From positions 1 through 35,003 of the forward strand of contig JAQIBP010000141.1 of NCBI GenBank assembly GCA_027858995.1: 35,003 bases of DNA, in the 5' to 3' direction. The notes beneath the pieces are model-generated. The model was not told the origin of the DNA. It searched no databases and saw nothing but the letters and a program-made list of their open reading frames with translations. The DNA is from Deltaproteobacteria bacterium (GTDB lineage: Bacteria > Desulfobacterota > Desulfobacteria > Desulfobacterales > Desulfobacteraceae). This document shows, one piece after another, positions 15,496 through 24,688 of this stretch; positions within the stretch are counted from its first letter, which is position 1; each line of letters starts with the position of its first letter. The position numbers and the translations under genes were made by a program.

Positions 15496-16158
15496 ATGAA
15501 AACACCACTTGAACATGCCCGGCAAAATCCTGAATCCATGAAAGGCAAAATTCTTAACTCTGCCAGAAAGCTTTTCGGACAATACGGATTTCACGGAACT
15601 ACCACAAGAATGATAGCATCTGATGTTGGCATTGACATATCAACACTCTATTATCACTGGGGTGAAAAAGGCAATCTTTATGAGAGTGTTGTCATTGATA
15701 TGAACCATGGAATCAGAGCCAAGCTCATGGAAGTTGAAAATATCATAAAGGGACTTCCTCTGGGACAACGTCTTGAAATTGCCATAGATGAATTGGTTGA
15801 TTATCTTTTTGAACATCCTGAATTGTCAAACCTTACAATTTTCAGATATTTCACCAAAAATCGTTATGACAGCAATTTTGATAAGGCTATTCCTGAATTT
15901 TTATCTGATATCGCCTATTCCATGGGGCTTTCCAACACAAGAGACAATACTCCCCCCCATGCAATAATGAAGGTTCTCAATATTATGAATTCAATACATA
16001 ATTATGTGTCAGGAGAAGCATTTTTTCTGCCCATGCTGGGAATAAAACACAAAGAGTATATGGATCTCACCAAAAAGACTATTAAATTATACAGCCTGTC
16101 CAACTTTGTACAGATTGAGAAAAAAATCAATAGTGACTCATCTTTTTATACTTACTGA
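15496..16158 (+). CDS. TetR-family transcriptional regulator
   Basis: This 220-residue protein has an N-terminal TetR helix-turn-helix at about residues 16-62 (KILNSARKLFGQYGFHGTTT, then DISTLYYHWGEKGNLYESV). A helical ligand-binding domain follows, with no close match I can name. AGGAA precedes the ATG, 6 bases after the racemase-like gene. As the last gene of the run it is likely the local repressor of the cluster, with an acyl-CoA or a related acid as the effector. The promoter region at 5798-5992 would be its target. This is inference from position. Confidence 0.9.
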   Translation: MKTPLEHARQNPESMKGKILNSARKLFGQYGFHGTTTRMIASDVGIDISTLYYHWGEKGNLYESVVIDMNHGIRAKLMEVENIIKGLPLGQRLEIAIDELVDYLFEHPELSNLTIFRYFTKNRYDSNFDKAIPEFLSDIAYSMGLSNTRDNTPPHAIMKVLNIMNSIHNYVSGEAFFLPMLGIKHKEYMDLTKKTIKLYSLSNFVQIEKKINSDSSFYTY

Positions 16159-16213
16159 CATCCCTGTCATGTCAGACACAACAAAGTATGATCTGAGTTA
16201 TGAGGAAGGTAGA

Positions 16214-17182
16214 TCACTCACTACTTTCCAATTTTTTCACTGTTTTTTGAACATCCTTCATGATCTTGTCAAAAAGCTCTTTGATCGTTGGAATATCATG
16301 AATAAGCCCGACGGTCTGTCCCAGGGCAAGAATTCCTGCATCAATATCACCATGATTAAACATTTTTCTTGCTTTTTTCCCTGCCACAGCATCAAGGATA
16401 GCTTCAAAACCTTCATTTGCATCTTCGATTTCCTGGCATTTTTGTGCAGCTGCATTATTCCATACACGGTGAGTTGCACCAATGGAGCGCATTACCAGCA
16501 TGGTATCAAGCTCACTGGCATCACACAAAGCCTGTTTAAGATTATCATGTATGGGGCACTCTTTTGTGAGTAAAAGCCTTGTGCCAATAATTACAGCTTC
16601 TGCGCCCAGGGCAAGAAGTGCAGTCACTCCCCTGCCGTCAGAAACTCCTCCTCCTCCAATCACAGGCAAATCAACGGCGTCTTTAACAGCAGGAACAAGG
16701 ACCAGGGTTCCGATATCCAATGTGCCGGTGGCACCACCGTTTTCATATCCTACAACCGTAACAATATCTGCTCCCATTTTTTCTACTTTTCTGGCATATC
16801 GGATTCCCACACATTTATGAATCCAGGTCATACCTGCCTCTTTAAACCTTGCGCAAAGCTCTTCCGGTGCAGAATGACCTGATGTTTCAACTATTTTAAC
16901 TTCTTTGTCCACAAGAATATCAACATAGTCATTATTATCAATGGGCCTCATTGAGGGAAAAAGATTGATATTAACGGCAAAGGGTTTGTCAGTTAACTCA
17001 TGTATACGATCAATGGCATCTGAAAACTCCTCTTTTGTCTGATAAATAGCAGAAGCCAATATACCAAGACCACCGGCATTTGAGATTGCCGCAACAAAAT
17101 CAGCCTTGGAAATGGACATCATGGTTCCACCGATAATTGGATATTTTATTCCCAGCATTCTGGTTATTTTAGTTTGCAACAT
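16214..17182 (-). CDS. Nitronate monooxygenase / FabK-like flavoprotein lacking the active-site His
   Basis: This FMN-dependent TIM-barrel protein of about 322 residues belongs to the 2-nitropropane dioxygenase/enoyl-reductase FabK superfamily. The N-terminus reads LGIKYPIIGGTMMSIS, and the phosphate-binding strands include PVIGGGGVSDGRG and GAEAVIIGTRLL. The family signature GxExGGHxG reads GYENGGATG, so the catalytic His is Ala. The reaction therefore may differ from nitronate oxidation; reduction of an enoyl-type or other alkene is one possibility. The start is set at the second Met, because AAAGG is correctly spaced from it and touches the first ATG (17186-17188). The gene converges with the beta-oxidation cluster and may be functionally linked. 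Confidence 0.78.
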   Translation of the reverse strand: MLQTKITRMLGIKYPIIGGTMMSISKADFVAAISNAGGLGILASAIYQTKEEFSDAIDRIHELTDKPFAVNINLFPSMRPIDNNDYVDILVDKEVKIVETSGHSAPEELCARFKEAGMTWIHKCVGIRYARKVEKMGADIVTVVGYENGGATGTLDIGTLVLVPAVKDAVDLPVIGGGGVSDGRGVTALLALGAEAVIIGTRLLLTKECPIHDNLKQALCDASELDTMLVMRSIGATHRVWNNAAAQKCQEIEDANEGFEAILDAVAGKKARKMFNHGDIDAGILALGQTVGLIHDIPTIKELFDKIMKDVQKTVKKLESSE

Positions 17183-17223
17183 ATTCATCCTTTATAAAAT
17201 TATTTTGTAAATCATTTGATATT

Positions 17224-17676
17224 TCATGGCCTGGTATCATATTTAGAGTCATTGGGATTATATGGATTTAAAACATCAATGATATTATTATCCTGGTTGA
17301 CCTTGACTACAGTATAATAATAGTAGGAAAACCAGACACCAATTTTATCACCTGTGGTATCCAAAATATCTGCAACTGTCATTTTATAGTAGTTTTCAGG
17401 TGTATCTGCTAAATTATCTATTTTTAAAAAAAGATCATCCAGGGTATTGATTTTATGCCAGACTCTATCATTGAATTTATATTTTTTATCAATGCCGATT
17501 ACTGCATAGGGCAAACCGGAACGCCCGCAATAATAATAATTAAACTCCTCAATTTGCAGAGTATCTTTATATGAACTTGATAAATATTGATTTAATTGGA
17601 TTTTACCAAAGGAACCTGTACACCCTGATAAAAACAACAGCATCACGAGATATAATGATATTTTTTGAATCTTCAT
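17224..17676 (-). CDS. Putative lipoprotein of unknown function
   Basis: This is a 150-residue protein with a lipoprotein signal peptide: a charged start (MKIQK), a hydrophobic core and the lipobox LSGC with Cys19 as the lipidation site. The mature part is rich in Tyr, Asp and Asn and has no motif I recognise. It has segments such as YYYCGRSGLPYAVIGIDKK and a Tyr-rich strand near residues 118-122. It should be anchored to a membrane facing the periplasm. It sits between the flavoprotein and purQ on the same strand, and an operon link is uncertain. Confidence 0.72.
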   Translation of the reverse strand: MKIQKISLYLVMLLFLSGCTGSFGKIQLNQYLSSSYKDTLQIEEFNYYYCGRSGLPYAVIGIDKKYKFNDRVWHKINTLDDLFLKIDNLADTPENYYKMTVADILDTTGDKIGVWFSYYYYTVVKVNQDNNIIDVLNPYNPNDSKYDTRP

Positions 17677-17772
17677 TTTTTTCCCTATATGTATTCACAT
17701 CACATTGCAATCTTTGCTTTGATTAGTCAATAGCATTAAAGTGCAAAATATTAACAGCAGATCAGATTCTAA

Positions 17773-18591
17773 TCAAATATGTTTTTTAATATAATCAACA
17801 CCATTTTTAAATAACTTTACTCCAATTGTTTCCTGATCAAGGGGTTTGCCCTCTCGTTTAAGCAGTTGAATTTTGCGTGTCCAGTCAGGGTGATTTGTAA
17901 AATGGTTATAGGCTTCAGGATGTGGCATAAGGCCAAAGATTCTTCCTGTTGGATTACAGATTCCCGCTATATCGTCAATGGAACCATTTGGATTTAAGGG
18001 GAATCTGCCATTGGCAGGTGAGCCAGATTTATCTGCATATTGAAGTACCACCTGATTATTATCCACAAGAGTGTCAATAATTTTCTTGTCTGCAATAAAT
18101 TTGCCCTCTCCATGGCGGATGGGAAAATCTGCAATATCAATATCTTTTGTAAATACACAAGGACTTTTCTTATTTACTGCAAGGTGTACCCATTGATCCC
18201 GAAAGTTACCGCAGTCATTATAAGTTATGGCAACAGATCTTTTGGTATAATCACTATCAAGCCCTGGCAGAAGTCCAAGATTGACAAGAGCCTGGAATCC
18301 ATTGCAGATACCAATGACAAGGTTGCCATGATCCACAAAAGATAAGAGCTCATTCCCTATATGATCTTTAAGCTTTAAGGCTTGAATAACGCCTGCACCA
18401 TGGTCATCACCCCAGGAAAAACCTCCGCCAAAGACAAAAATTTGAAAATCCTTAAGTTTGATTTTTCCTGAAATTAAACTGTTTATGTGAATTTTGTGAG
18501 CCTTTGCTCCTGCAAGTTCAAATACATGGGCAGTTTCATTGTCACAATTCAGGCCAAACCCTGTTAATATAAGTGCGTTAACCTTTTTCAT
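17773..18591 (-). CDS. purQ: Phosphoribosylformylglycinamidine synthase, glutaminase subunit
   Basis: This 272-residue class I glutamine amidotransferase supplies ammonia to PurL in the fourth step of purine synthesis. The nucleophile is Cys96 in GICNGFQ, and the catalytic His lies in MPHPEAY near residue 220. Its ATG overlaps the purL stop by four bases (ATGA), so the subunits are translationally coupled. The protein is somewhat longer than the 225-230 residues of Bacillus-type PurQ, in keeping with the larger PurL partner. Confidence 0.93.
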   Translation of the reverse strand: MKKVNALILTGFGLNCDNETAHVFELAGAKAHKIHINSLISGKIKLKDFQIFVFGGGFSWGDDHGAGVIQALKLKDHIGNELLSFVDHGNLVIGICNGFQALVNLGLLPGLDSDYTKRSVAITYNDCGNFRDQWVHLAVNKKSPCVFTKDIDIADFPIRHGEGKFIADKKIIDTLVDNNQVVLQYADKSGSPANGRFPLNPNGSIDDIAGICNPTGRIFGLMPHPEAYNHFTNHPDWTRKIQLLKREGKPLDQETIGVKLFKNGVDYIKKHI

Positions 18592-21500
18592 ATCATCTCT
18601 CCAAAGGTTTTATTAAATGCTTTTTCCATATTTTTTATTGAAAGATCAATGAGCGCATCTTTGTAATGACCAGCAATTTTTAAATGGTCATGTTTGTCTG
18701 TTACCATGCCTATGCAGGCTGCAGGCATATCTTTTATTAATGTTTCAAACTTAATTTTGTTTTCAGGTGCTATTGTAACTATAAACCTGCCGGCAGATTC
18801 TGAATACAACAAAATTTCATCAAAAAGATTACCACGGTTTGTATCCATTGGAAGATCTGACAAGCTGATTTCAATTCCCAGACCACCAGCCATTGCCATA
18901 TAGGACAGATGCACACCAAGACCTCCTCTTGCAACAGCATGACAGGAGGCTACAAGTTCATTTGTTATGGCTCGTTCAATTATCTTATACATATCTTTAA
19001 ATTTATCAAAATCAACACGGGGAACATTTATACCGGTTTTTTCAAAAAGCTCATAATATTCCGATGCCCCAAGTTCATTTGCAGTAGCACCCAGTATATA
19101 TACAAGATCTCCTGAAACTTTTGGCTCCATGGTCAGGCATTTTGATACATCATCAATTACAGATGTTGCTGAAAACTGAATGGTTTCCATGGCAGACATT
19201 TTAACTCTTTCACCAAATTCACCTTGAATATGCCCGTCCACATACATGCTGTCCTTACCTGACAGAAGAGGAATCTCATATTTTTCACATGCCTCTTTTA
19301 AAGCTCTGCAAGCCCTTACAAGCTGTGCTGCCTTAAATTTGCCATCAGGATTATTTTTGGGATCAAATTGTATAGTTGGCCAGCAAAAATTATCAAGCCC
19401 GCCAATATGATCAAAATTACCACCCACGGCCATTAGTCTTCTAACAGCTTCATCAATGGTGCAGGTCATCATGTGGTATGCATCTATTTTTGAATACCAT
19501 GGCAAAAGGCTCTGTGAAAATGCAAGTCCCTTTTGTGATGTTATTACTGGTCTTGTAACTGAAGCATCAGAAGGGATATTGTGCTTGACTCCAACCAGAG
19601 GTTTGATGACGGAACCGCCTTGGACCTCATGATCATATTGACGGATAATCCACTCTTTAGAAGCAATATTGGGTCTTTCAAGCATTTTAAGCAGTAATTT
19701 ATTAAAATCAGATGGAGAACCTATAACCGGTTCTGTCAATCCTCGAGTTTCTGGAGATAACCATACGGCATCAAATTCCCAGGAAGGAAATCCCTTTTCA
19801 AGAAGATCCATATCCACATAGGCACATGTTTCTTCTTTGTATTTAATGTGCAGTTTACCGCTGTTGGTATACTCTCCTATGACCGTGCTTTCAACTTCAT
19901 GCAGTGCAGAAAGCTCCATAAATCTGTCGAGATTTTCAGGTTTTACAGCAATGGTCATGCGCTCCTGGGATTCTGAAATCCAGATTTCCCACATATCAAG
20001 GCCTTCATATTTCAGAGGTACTTTATCCAGCCAGACCACGCATCCATTGGATATCATGGCAGATTCACCGATTGATGAAGATAAACCCCCTCCTCCATTA
20101 TCGGTTATAAATGGCATTAAATCTTCATCCCTGCAGATTAAAAGGAAGTCATGCATTTTTTTCTGGGTATAGGGATCACCAATCTGAACATGACCGGCAG
20201 GTGTGTTTTCAGAATAGCTTTCTGAAGATGCTGTAACGCCATGAATCCCATCTTTCCCCACCCGGCCCCCGCTCATGATAATAAGATCGCCGGGAGAAGT
20301 TTTCTTTTTATGACTTGGCTTTCCCTTGACCTGGTTTGGCATAATTCCAAGGGCAGTTACAAAAACCAAGCTTTTGCCCATATAATCCTTGTTAAACAGA
20401 GTCTGGCCAAAGGTTGTGGGAACACCGCTTTTATTTCCCCCATCTTTTACACCTTCTATTACGCCATCAAGAAGTCGTCTTGGATGAAGCGGTGGTTTTA
20501 ATGGGCCATCATAGTTTATATCACCCACACAATATCCAAAACTTCCCATGAACAGTTTGGAACCAAGTCCTGTTCCCATGGGATCGCGGTAAACTCCTAC
20601 TATACCTGTTATTGCACCACCATAAGCTTCCATGTTAGAAGGGGAATTATGAGTCTCGCCTGTAACTACATAATTGTTTTCATCATCAAACCTGCCAACT
20701 CCTGCATTGTCCCATAATACAGAGACAACCCACTCTTTTTGATCTTTTAATTTCAGAGTAGGCTCCTTGATATAGGTTTTAAACAGGTTTTTCTCAAGGG
20801 CCTCCTCGTTACTTGCTGCATCTTTATACCTGAAAGTTCCCTGAAAAGTATTATGATTGCAGTGATCACTCCGTGCCTGGGAAATGTATTCAAGTTCCAG
20901 GTCTGTGGGCTCTTTAAGGCCTACCTGTTTTCTTGATTCCAAAACCTTTGAATCCAGAAAATACTCTCTGATCACAGGTATATCAAGAATATTTAACGCA
21001 AGATTTCTCTGATCTGAAATATCTGCAAGGCCCGCATTTGAACCAATGTTGATAACTTCACAACAGGGAGTATGATCAAGTATAACCCTGGCAGTCTTCA
21101 CATTGGCGCCTCTATCCCTGTCCCATTCATCGATATGAAAAACTTTAAACTGCTGAATAATGCTGTTGGACAAAAGCTCCGAGGCCAGTTTTTCCACATC
21201 TTCACGATTTAACCCCTTGGCTGTAATACAATACCGTTTTGAGGTATATATGTCTTCATCAGGTTCAAATATCTTACCAAGATGATCCTGAATTGCCTCT
21301 TTTGCAGTTGCACCCGCATTATCTTTAACTCCAGGTCTAAAACCAATCCAGATACACCAGTCAAACTTTATATCAAGGGGTTTTAAACTTGAAACCTGGG
21401 TCACCGGATTGGTAAAAATCTCATCTTTAATCTTTTCAAGCTGCTGTTCACTGAAATCTGATTCAATTGTCACAATATCTATGCATCGTGCATCTTGAAT

Positions 21501-21596
21501 CAAAATTGAAAAATAAGAAGCTGCCTTTTTTTTAAGGGAAATGCCCTGGGCATCCTTGAACTCTTTTTTAAGAGCAATCTCAATACCACAAATCAT
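18588..21596 (-). CDS. purL: Phosphoribosylformylglycinamidine synthase, large PurL (PurS-like region fused)
   Basis: This protein is about 1002 residues, longer than the 740-residue Bacillus type because PurS-like sequence precedes the synthase core. It lacks the C-terminal glutaminase of the E. coli enzyme, which is encoded by the adjacent purQ. It converts FGAR, ATP and glutamine-derived ammonia to FGAM. Motifs include GETHNSPSNMEAYGG and GGRVGKDGIHG in the ATP-binding core. I chose ATG 21594-21596 (MICGIEIAL). GGTGG precedes it and homologues begin with similar sequence. A TTG at 21614 and an ATG at 21608 are alternatives. One base separates it from the rseP stop. Confidence 0.93.
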   Translation of the reverse strand: MICGIEIALKKEFKDAQGISLKKKAASYFSILIQDARCIDIVTIESDFSEQQLEKIKDEIFTNPVTQVSSLKPLDIKFDWCIWIGFRPGVKDNAGATAKEAIQDHLGKIFEPDEDIYTSKRYCITAKGLNREDVEKLASELLSNSIIQQFKVFHIDEWDRDRGANVKTARVILDHTPCCEVINIGSNAGLADISDQRNLALNILDIPVIREYFLDSKVLESRKQVGLKEPTDLELEYISQARSDHCNHNTFQGTFRYKDAASNEEALEKNLFKTYIKEPTLKLKDQKEWVVSVLWDNAGVGRFDDENNYVVTGETHNSPSNMEAYGGAITGIVGVYRDPMGTGLGSKLFMGSFGYCVGDINYDGPLKPPLHPRRLLDGVIEGVKDGGNKSGVPTTFGQTLFNKDYMGKSLVFVTALGIMPNQVKGKPSHKKKTSPGDLIIMSGGRVGKDGIHGVTASSESYSENTPAGHVQIGDPYTQKKMHDFLLICRDEDLMPFITDNGGGGLSSSIGESAMISNGCVVWLDKVPLKYEGLDMWEIWISESQERMTIAVKPENLDRFMELSALHEVESTVIGEYTNSGKLHIKYKEETCAYVDMDLLEKGFPSWEFDAVWLSPETRGLTEPVIGSPSDFNKLLLKMLERPNIASKEWIIRQYDHEVQGGSVIKPLVGVKHNIPSDASVTRPVITSQKGLAFSQSLLPWYSKIDAYHMMTCTIDEAVRRLMAVGGNFDHIGGLDNFCWPTIQFDPKNNPDGKFKAAQLVRACRALKEACEKYEIPLLSGKDSMYVDGHIQGEFGERVKMSAMETIQFSATSVIDDVSKCLTMEPKVSGDLVYILGATANELGASEYYELFEKTGINVPRVDFDKFKDMYKIIERAITNELVASCHAVARGGLGVHLSYMAMAGGLGIEISLSDLPMDTNRGNLFDEILLYSESAGRFIVTIAPENKIKFETLIKDMPAACIGMVTDKHDHLKIAGHYKDALIDLSIKNMEKAFNKTFGEMI

Positions 21597-21597
21597 A

Positions 21598-22668
21598 TTA
21601 TCCACCATTAACAATTCTTATAATATCATTATAAAAAACAAAAACCATTAAAGCTACCAGCATTGCAGCACCAAATTGAATCAGTTTCCCACGCAGTTTT
21701 TCACTGACTGATTTACCTGTAATCGCTTCAATACCAAAAAACAACAGATGACCTCCATCCAACACAGGGATTGGAAAAAGATTTATAATGCCAAGATTTA
21801 CAGAAAGCAGTGCAATAAACCAGGCAAAATTCATGATTCCTGCTTTTGCCTGCTCGCCTGCCATCTGGGCAATCATTAAAGGCCCGCCGAGGTTATCCGC
21901 TGATACGGATCCATTGATCATTTTTCCCACAGAAACTATGGTCAGTTTTATCAGCTTGTAAGTCTCTTTAACAGAATACCAGAAAGCAGCTATTGGATTG
22001 AGGCTCTTATGAAAAGACTCTCCTGTACCAACAATACCTATTACATATTTTTGTATCTCTTCACCAAAAACATTTTTACCAGGCCTGACAACAGGGGAGA
22101 GCACAATTCCAACTAATCTTCTATTACGCTCTACAATAATTTGCAGTTCCTCACCCTTGCCAGTACTTATAATCCTTGCGATATCTTCAAAGGATTCTAT
22201 TTTAGTCTGATTGATTTCCTTTATCACATCTCCCGGCTTGATTCCTGCTCTTAAGGCTGGTGTATCATCCAGGACTTTACCCACAACAGGTTCTGCCATA
22301 TAAATACCTGCAAACTGATAGAGAACATAAAAAATCAAAATGGCAAGTAAAAAATTAAAGATGGGACCTGCTGCTACAATGATACTTTTTTTCAATAAAG
22401 ATTTGTGGGTAAAAGAGTATTTTTGATCTTCTGGATCAATTTTAGTTCCAGGCTCTTCTCCCACCATTTTAACGTAACCGCCAAGAGGTATGGAGGAGAC
22501 ACAATACTCAGTTCGTCCATATCTTTTTTTCAGTATTTTAGGTCCAAACCCCAGAGAGAATACATCTACGCCCACACCGCAAACTCTTGCTGCAATAAAG
22601 TGGCCCAATTCATGTATAAAAACAAGAATACCTATAACTATTATAAATGCTAATGCAGAATGTCCCAT
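21598..22668 (-). CDS. rseP: RIP metalloprotease RseP (site-2 protease)
   Basis: This 356-residue inner-membrane zinc protease cleaves transmembrane substrates such as anti-sigma factors. The zinc motif HELGH is at residues 19-23 within the first membrane segment. A single PDZ domain lies at about 120-200 (AGIKPGDVIKEIN), and the C-terminal PVLDGGHLL supplies the third zinc ligand. The one-PDZ, roughly 350-residue form is common outside gammaproteobacteria. It lies downstream of dxr and just upstream of purL. Confidence 0.94.
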   Translation of the reverse strand: MGHSALAFIIVIGILVFIHELGHFIAARVCGVGVDVFSLGFGPKILKKRYGRTEYCVSSIPLGGYVKMVGEEPGTKIDPEDQKYSFTHKSLLKKSIIVAAGPIFNFLLAILIFYVLYQFAGIYMAEPVVGKVLDDTPALRAGIKPGDVIKEINQTKIESFEDIARIISTGKGEELQIIVERNRRLVGIVLSPVVRPGKNVFGEEIQKYVIGIVGTGESFHKSLNPIAAFWYSVKETYKLIKLTIVSVGKMINGSVSADNLGGPLMIAQMAGEQAKAGIMNFAWFIALLSVNLGIINLFPIPVLDGGHLLFFGIEAITGKSVSEKLRGKLIQFGAAMLVALMVFVFYNDIIRIVNGG

Positions 22669-22706
22669 AAAAACCTTAATTATTTATATTTGTGATTGAC
22701 AGGTTG

Positions 22707-23858
22707 TTACATAACAGCCTGTCTTACTTTATCCCGTGCCCATAAATCTGCCTCAATAATACTGGAAAGATCTGGATTGTCAATGCATGTATGATCTTCC
22801 ATGGCCTTTGAAATCAGTTTAAAAATATCCATAAAATTAATGTGTTTTTCTAAAAATGCCTCAACTGCTATCTCATTGGCGGCATTCATTACAGCAGGCA
22901 TGGTGCCTTTTTGTCTGCAAGCTTCAAATGCAAACAAAAGTGAAGGAAACTTTTTTGTGTCAGGTTTTTCAAAAGTGAGGGAATTAATATCTGTGAAGGA
23001 AGGAAAATCCGTTTGAAGATCAAGCCTGTCTGGTTCTGACAATGCATAGGAGATAGCTGCCTTCATATCAGGCTGCCCCATTTGTGCTATAATACTACCG
23101 TCTTTATACCCCACCATGGAGTGCACAATGCTCTGGGGATGAATCAATACTTGAATTTTTTCATAGCTCACATCAAAAAAATGAACTGCTTCAATAATTT
23201 CAAGACCTTTATTCATCATGGTTGCTGAATCTATAGTAATTTTATGTCCCATATTCCAGGTTGGATGTTTTAAAGCATCCTTCAAGCTTATATCCTTAAA
23301 GGATTTAAAAGATTTCTTCCTGAAAGGACCACCCGATGCTGTTAAAAATATTGTTTTTAAATCTTTTTTCAGATTACCTTTAAGGCATTGAAAAATTGCA
23401 CTGTGCTCGCTGTCCACGGGCAGAATTGAAACTTGGTTTTCTTTTGCCTTTGCCATGACAATCTCCCCGGCCATAACCAGAGTTTCCTTATTGGCAAGGG
23501 CAATATGCTTTTTTGCTTCAATGGCAGCAAGGGCCGGCTTAAGACCTGCTGCTCCAACCATGGCAAGAAGAACAATATTGCTTTTGTTATATGAAGCTGT
23601 CTGGATAAACCCATTTTCGCCATAAACAATTTCAGGCTTAAATTCACCTTTTAAAATCCTGGACAATTCCAGAGCTTTGTTTTCATCGATAACACAAACA
23701 AGCTCAGGTTTAAATTCCCTGATCTGTCTTGCAAGCAAAGAAATATTATTTGCACAGGCCAATGCCTTTATTCCAAAAAGATAAGGATGCATCCTTACAA
23801 TATCCAGAGCGCTTGTACCTATTGATCCGGTTGAACCGAGAATTGATAAATATTTCAT
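22707..23858 (-). CDS. dxr: 1-deoxy-D-xylulose 5-phosphate reductoisomerase
   Basis: This 383-residue enzyme of the MEP isoprenoid pathway makes 2-C-methyl-D-erythritol 4-phosphate with NADPH. The NADPH-binding loop is GSTGSIGTSALDIV at residues 8-21. The metal and substrate block is PVDSEHSAIFQCL, and KITIDSATMMNKGLE follows. Its ATG overlaps the cdsA stop by four bases. Together with uppS and cdsA it forms a membrane-lipid and isoprenoid group. Confidence 0.96.
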   Translation of the reverse strand: MKYLSILGSTGSIGTSALDIVRMHPYLFGIKALACANNISLLARQIREFKPELVCVIDENKALELSRILKGEFKPEIVYGENGFIQTASYNKSNIVLLAMVGAAGLKPALAAIEAKKHIALANKETLVMAGEIVMAKAKENQVSILPVDSEHSAIFQCLKGNLKKDLKTIFLTASGGPFRKKSFKSFKDISLKDALKHPTWNMGHKITIDSATMMNKGLEIIEAVHFFDVSYEKIQVLIHPQSIVHSMVGYKDGSIIAQMGQPDMKAAISYALSEPDRLDLQTDFPSFTDINSLTFEKPDTKKFPSLLFAFEACRQKGTMPAVMNAANEIAVEAFLEKHINFMDIFKLISKAMEDHTCIDNPDLSSIIEADLWARDKVRQAVM

Positions 23859-24688
23859 AACCTGGAGTTCACATGTAATATAAACACCAGATAAACATAC
23901 AAAACAGGAATGGCAAAAAGCAATCCATCTATTCTATCCAGCATTCCGCCGTGGCCCGGAAGAATCGAGCCTGAATCTTTTATGTTGGAAGCCCGCTTCA
24001 TGGCAGATTCAAACAGATCGCCTATCTGCCCTGCAACAGCGAGCATGAAAGATGCCGGGATCATAAGAAATGATAAAGAGAAATCTTTAAAAAAGATTAC
24101 ACTGAAAATAAACCCGACAATCAAAGAAGTTATTATACCTCCAATTGATCCTTCAATGGTTTTATTAGGGCTGATATTAGGGGAGAGAGCATTTTTCCCA
24201 AAAAACTTCCCACCATAAAATGCACCGGTATCATTGGAAAAAACAGTAATCAAAAGCCAGATAATCCAAAAATTCCCTTGATCAAACTCTTTTATAAAAA
24301 GCAGTAAAGAGAGGGAAACAGGAATATAAATAATGCCGAGAAATTGCTTTGCAATAATATGAAAAACCTCTTTATTATCGGCAAATTCAAATAATACAAA
24401 AATGGATAAGGCCATAAGATTCAAAGATAGTATTAAAAACTCAATTTCCAATGATCCTAAACATGCACTGACAATCAATATCATTGAAGCAGCATAAGAG
24501 ATGATCTTTATGGTGTTGGAAACGGCTCTGTCATCATTTTGAAGAATTATTCTTAAATATTCACCCATGGCAAATATGGCAACAATAGAGACAACTGCTG
24601 CAAGCAGCAGAGTGCTGCCTTTAACAAGAATCCATAAAAGGATGGGAATAAGTATTAATGCTGTTATCCATCTGTTGATGTGCTGCAT
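23855..24688 (-). CDS. cdsA: Phosphatidate cytidylyltransferase
   Basis: This 277-residue protein with about eight membrane segments makes CDP-diacylglycerol from CTP and phosphatidic acid. The CDS signature is complete: SNDTGAFYGGKFFGK in the middle, then KRASNIKDSGSILPGHGG and LDRIDGLL near the C-terminus. Its start lies 25 bases inside the 3' end of uppS, and its stop overlaps the dxr start, so translation is tightly coupled. Confidence 0.95.
   Translation of the reverse strand: MQHINRWITALILIPILLWILVKGSTLLLAAVVSIVAIFAMGEYLRIILQNDDRAVSNTIKIISYAASMILIVSACLGSLEIEFLILSLNLMALSIFVLFEFADNKEVFHIIAKQFLGIIYIPVSLSLLLFIKEFDQGNFWIIWLLITVFSNDTGAFYGGKFFGKNALSPNISPNKTIEGSIGGIITSLIVGFIFSVIFFKDFSLSFLMIPASFMLAVAGQIGDLFESAMKRASNIKDSGSILPGHGGMLDRIDGLLFAIPVLYVYLVFILHVNSRL

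Noticed and set aside
16155-16175. Terminator between TetR and the flavoprotein gene
   Set aside because: A perfect 7-base stem (CTGACAT/ATGTCAG) is present, but it has no T-run on either side.
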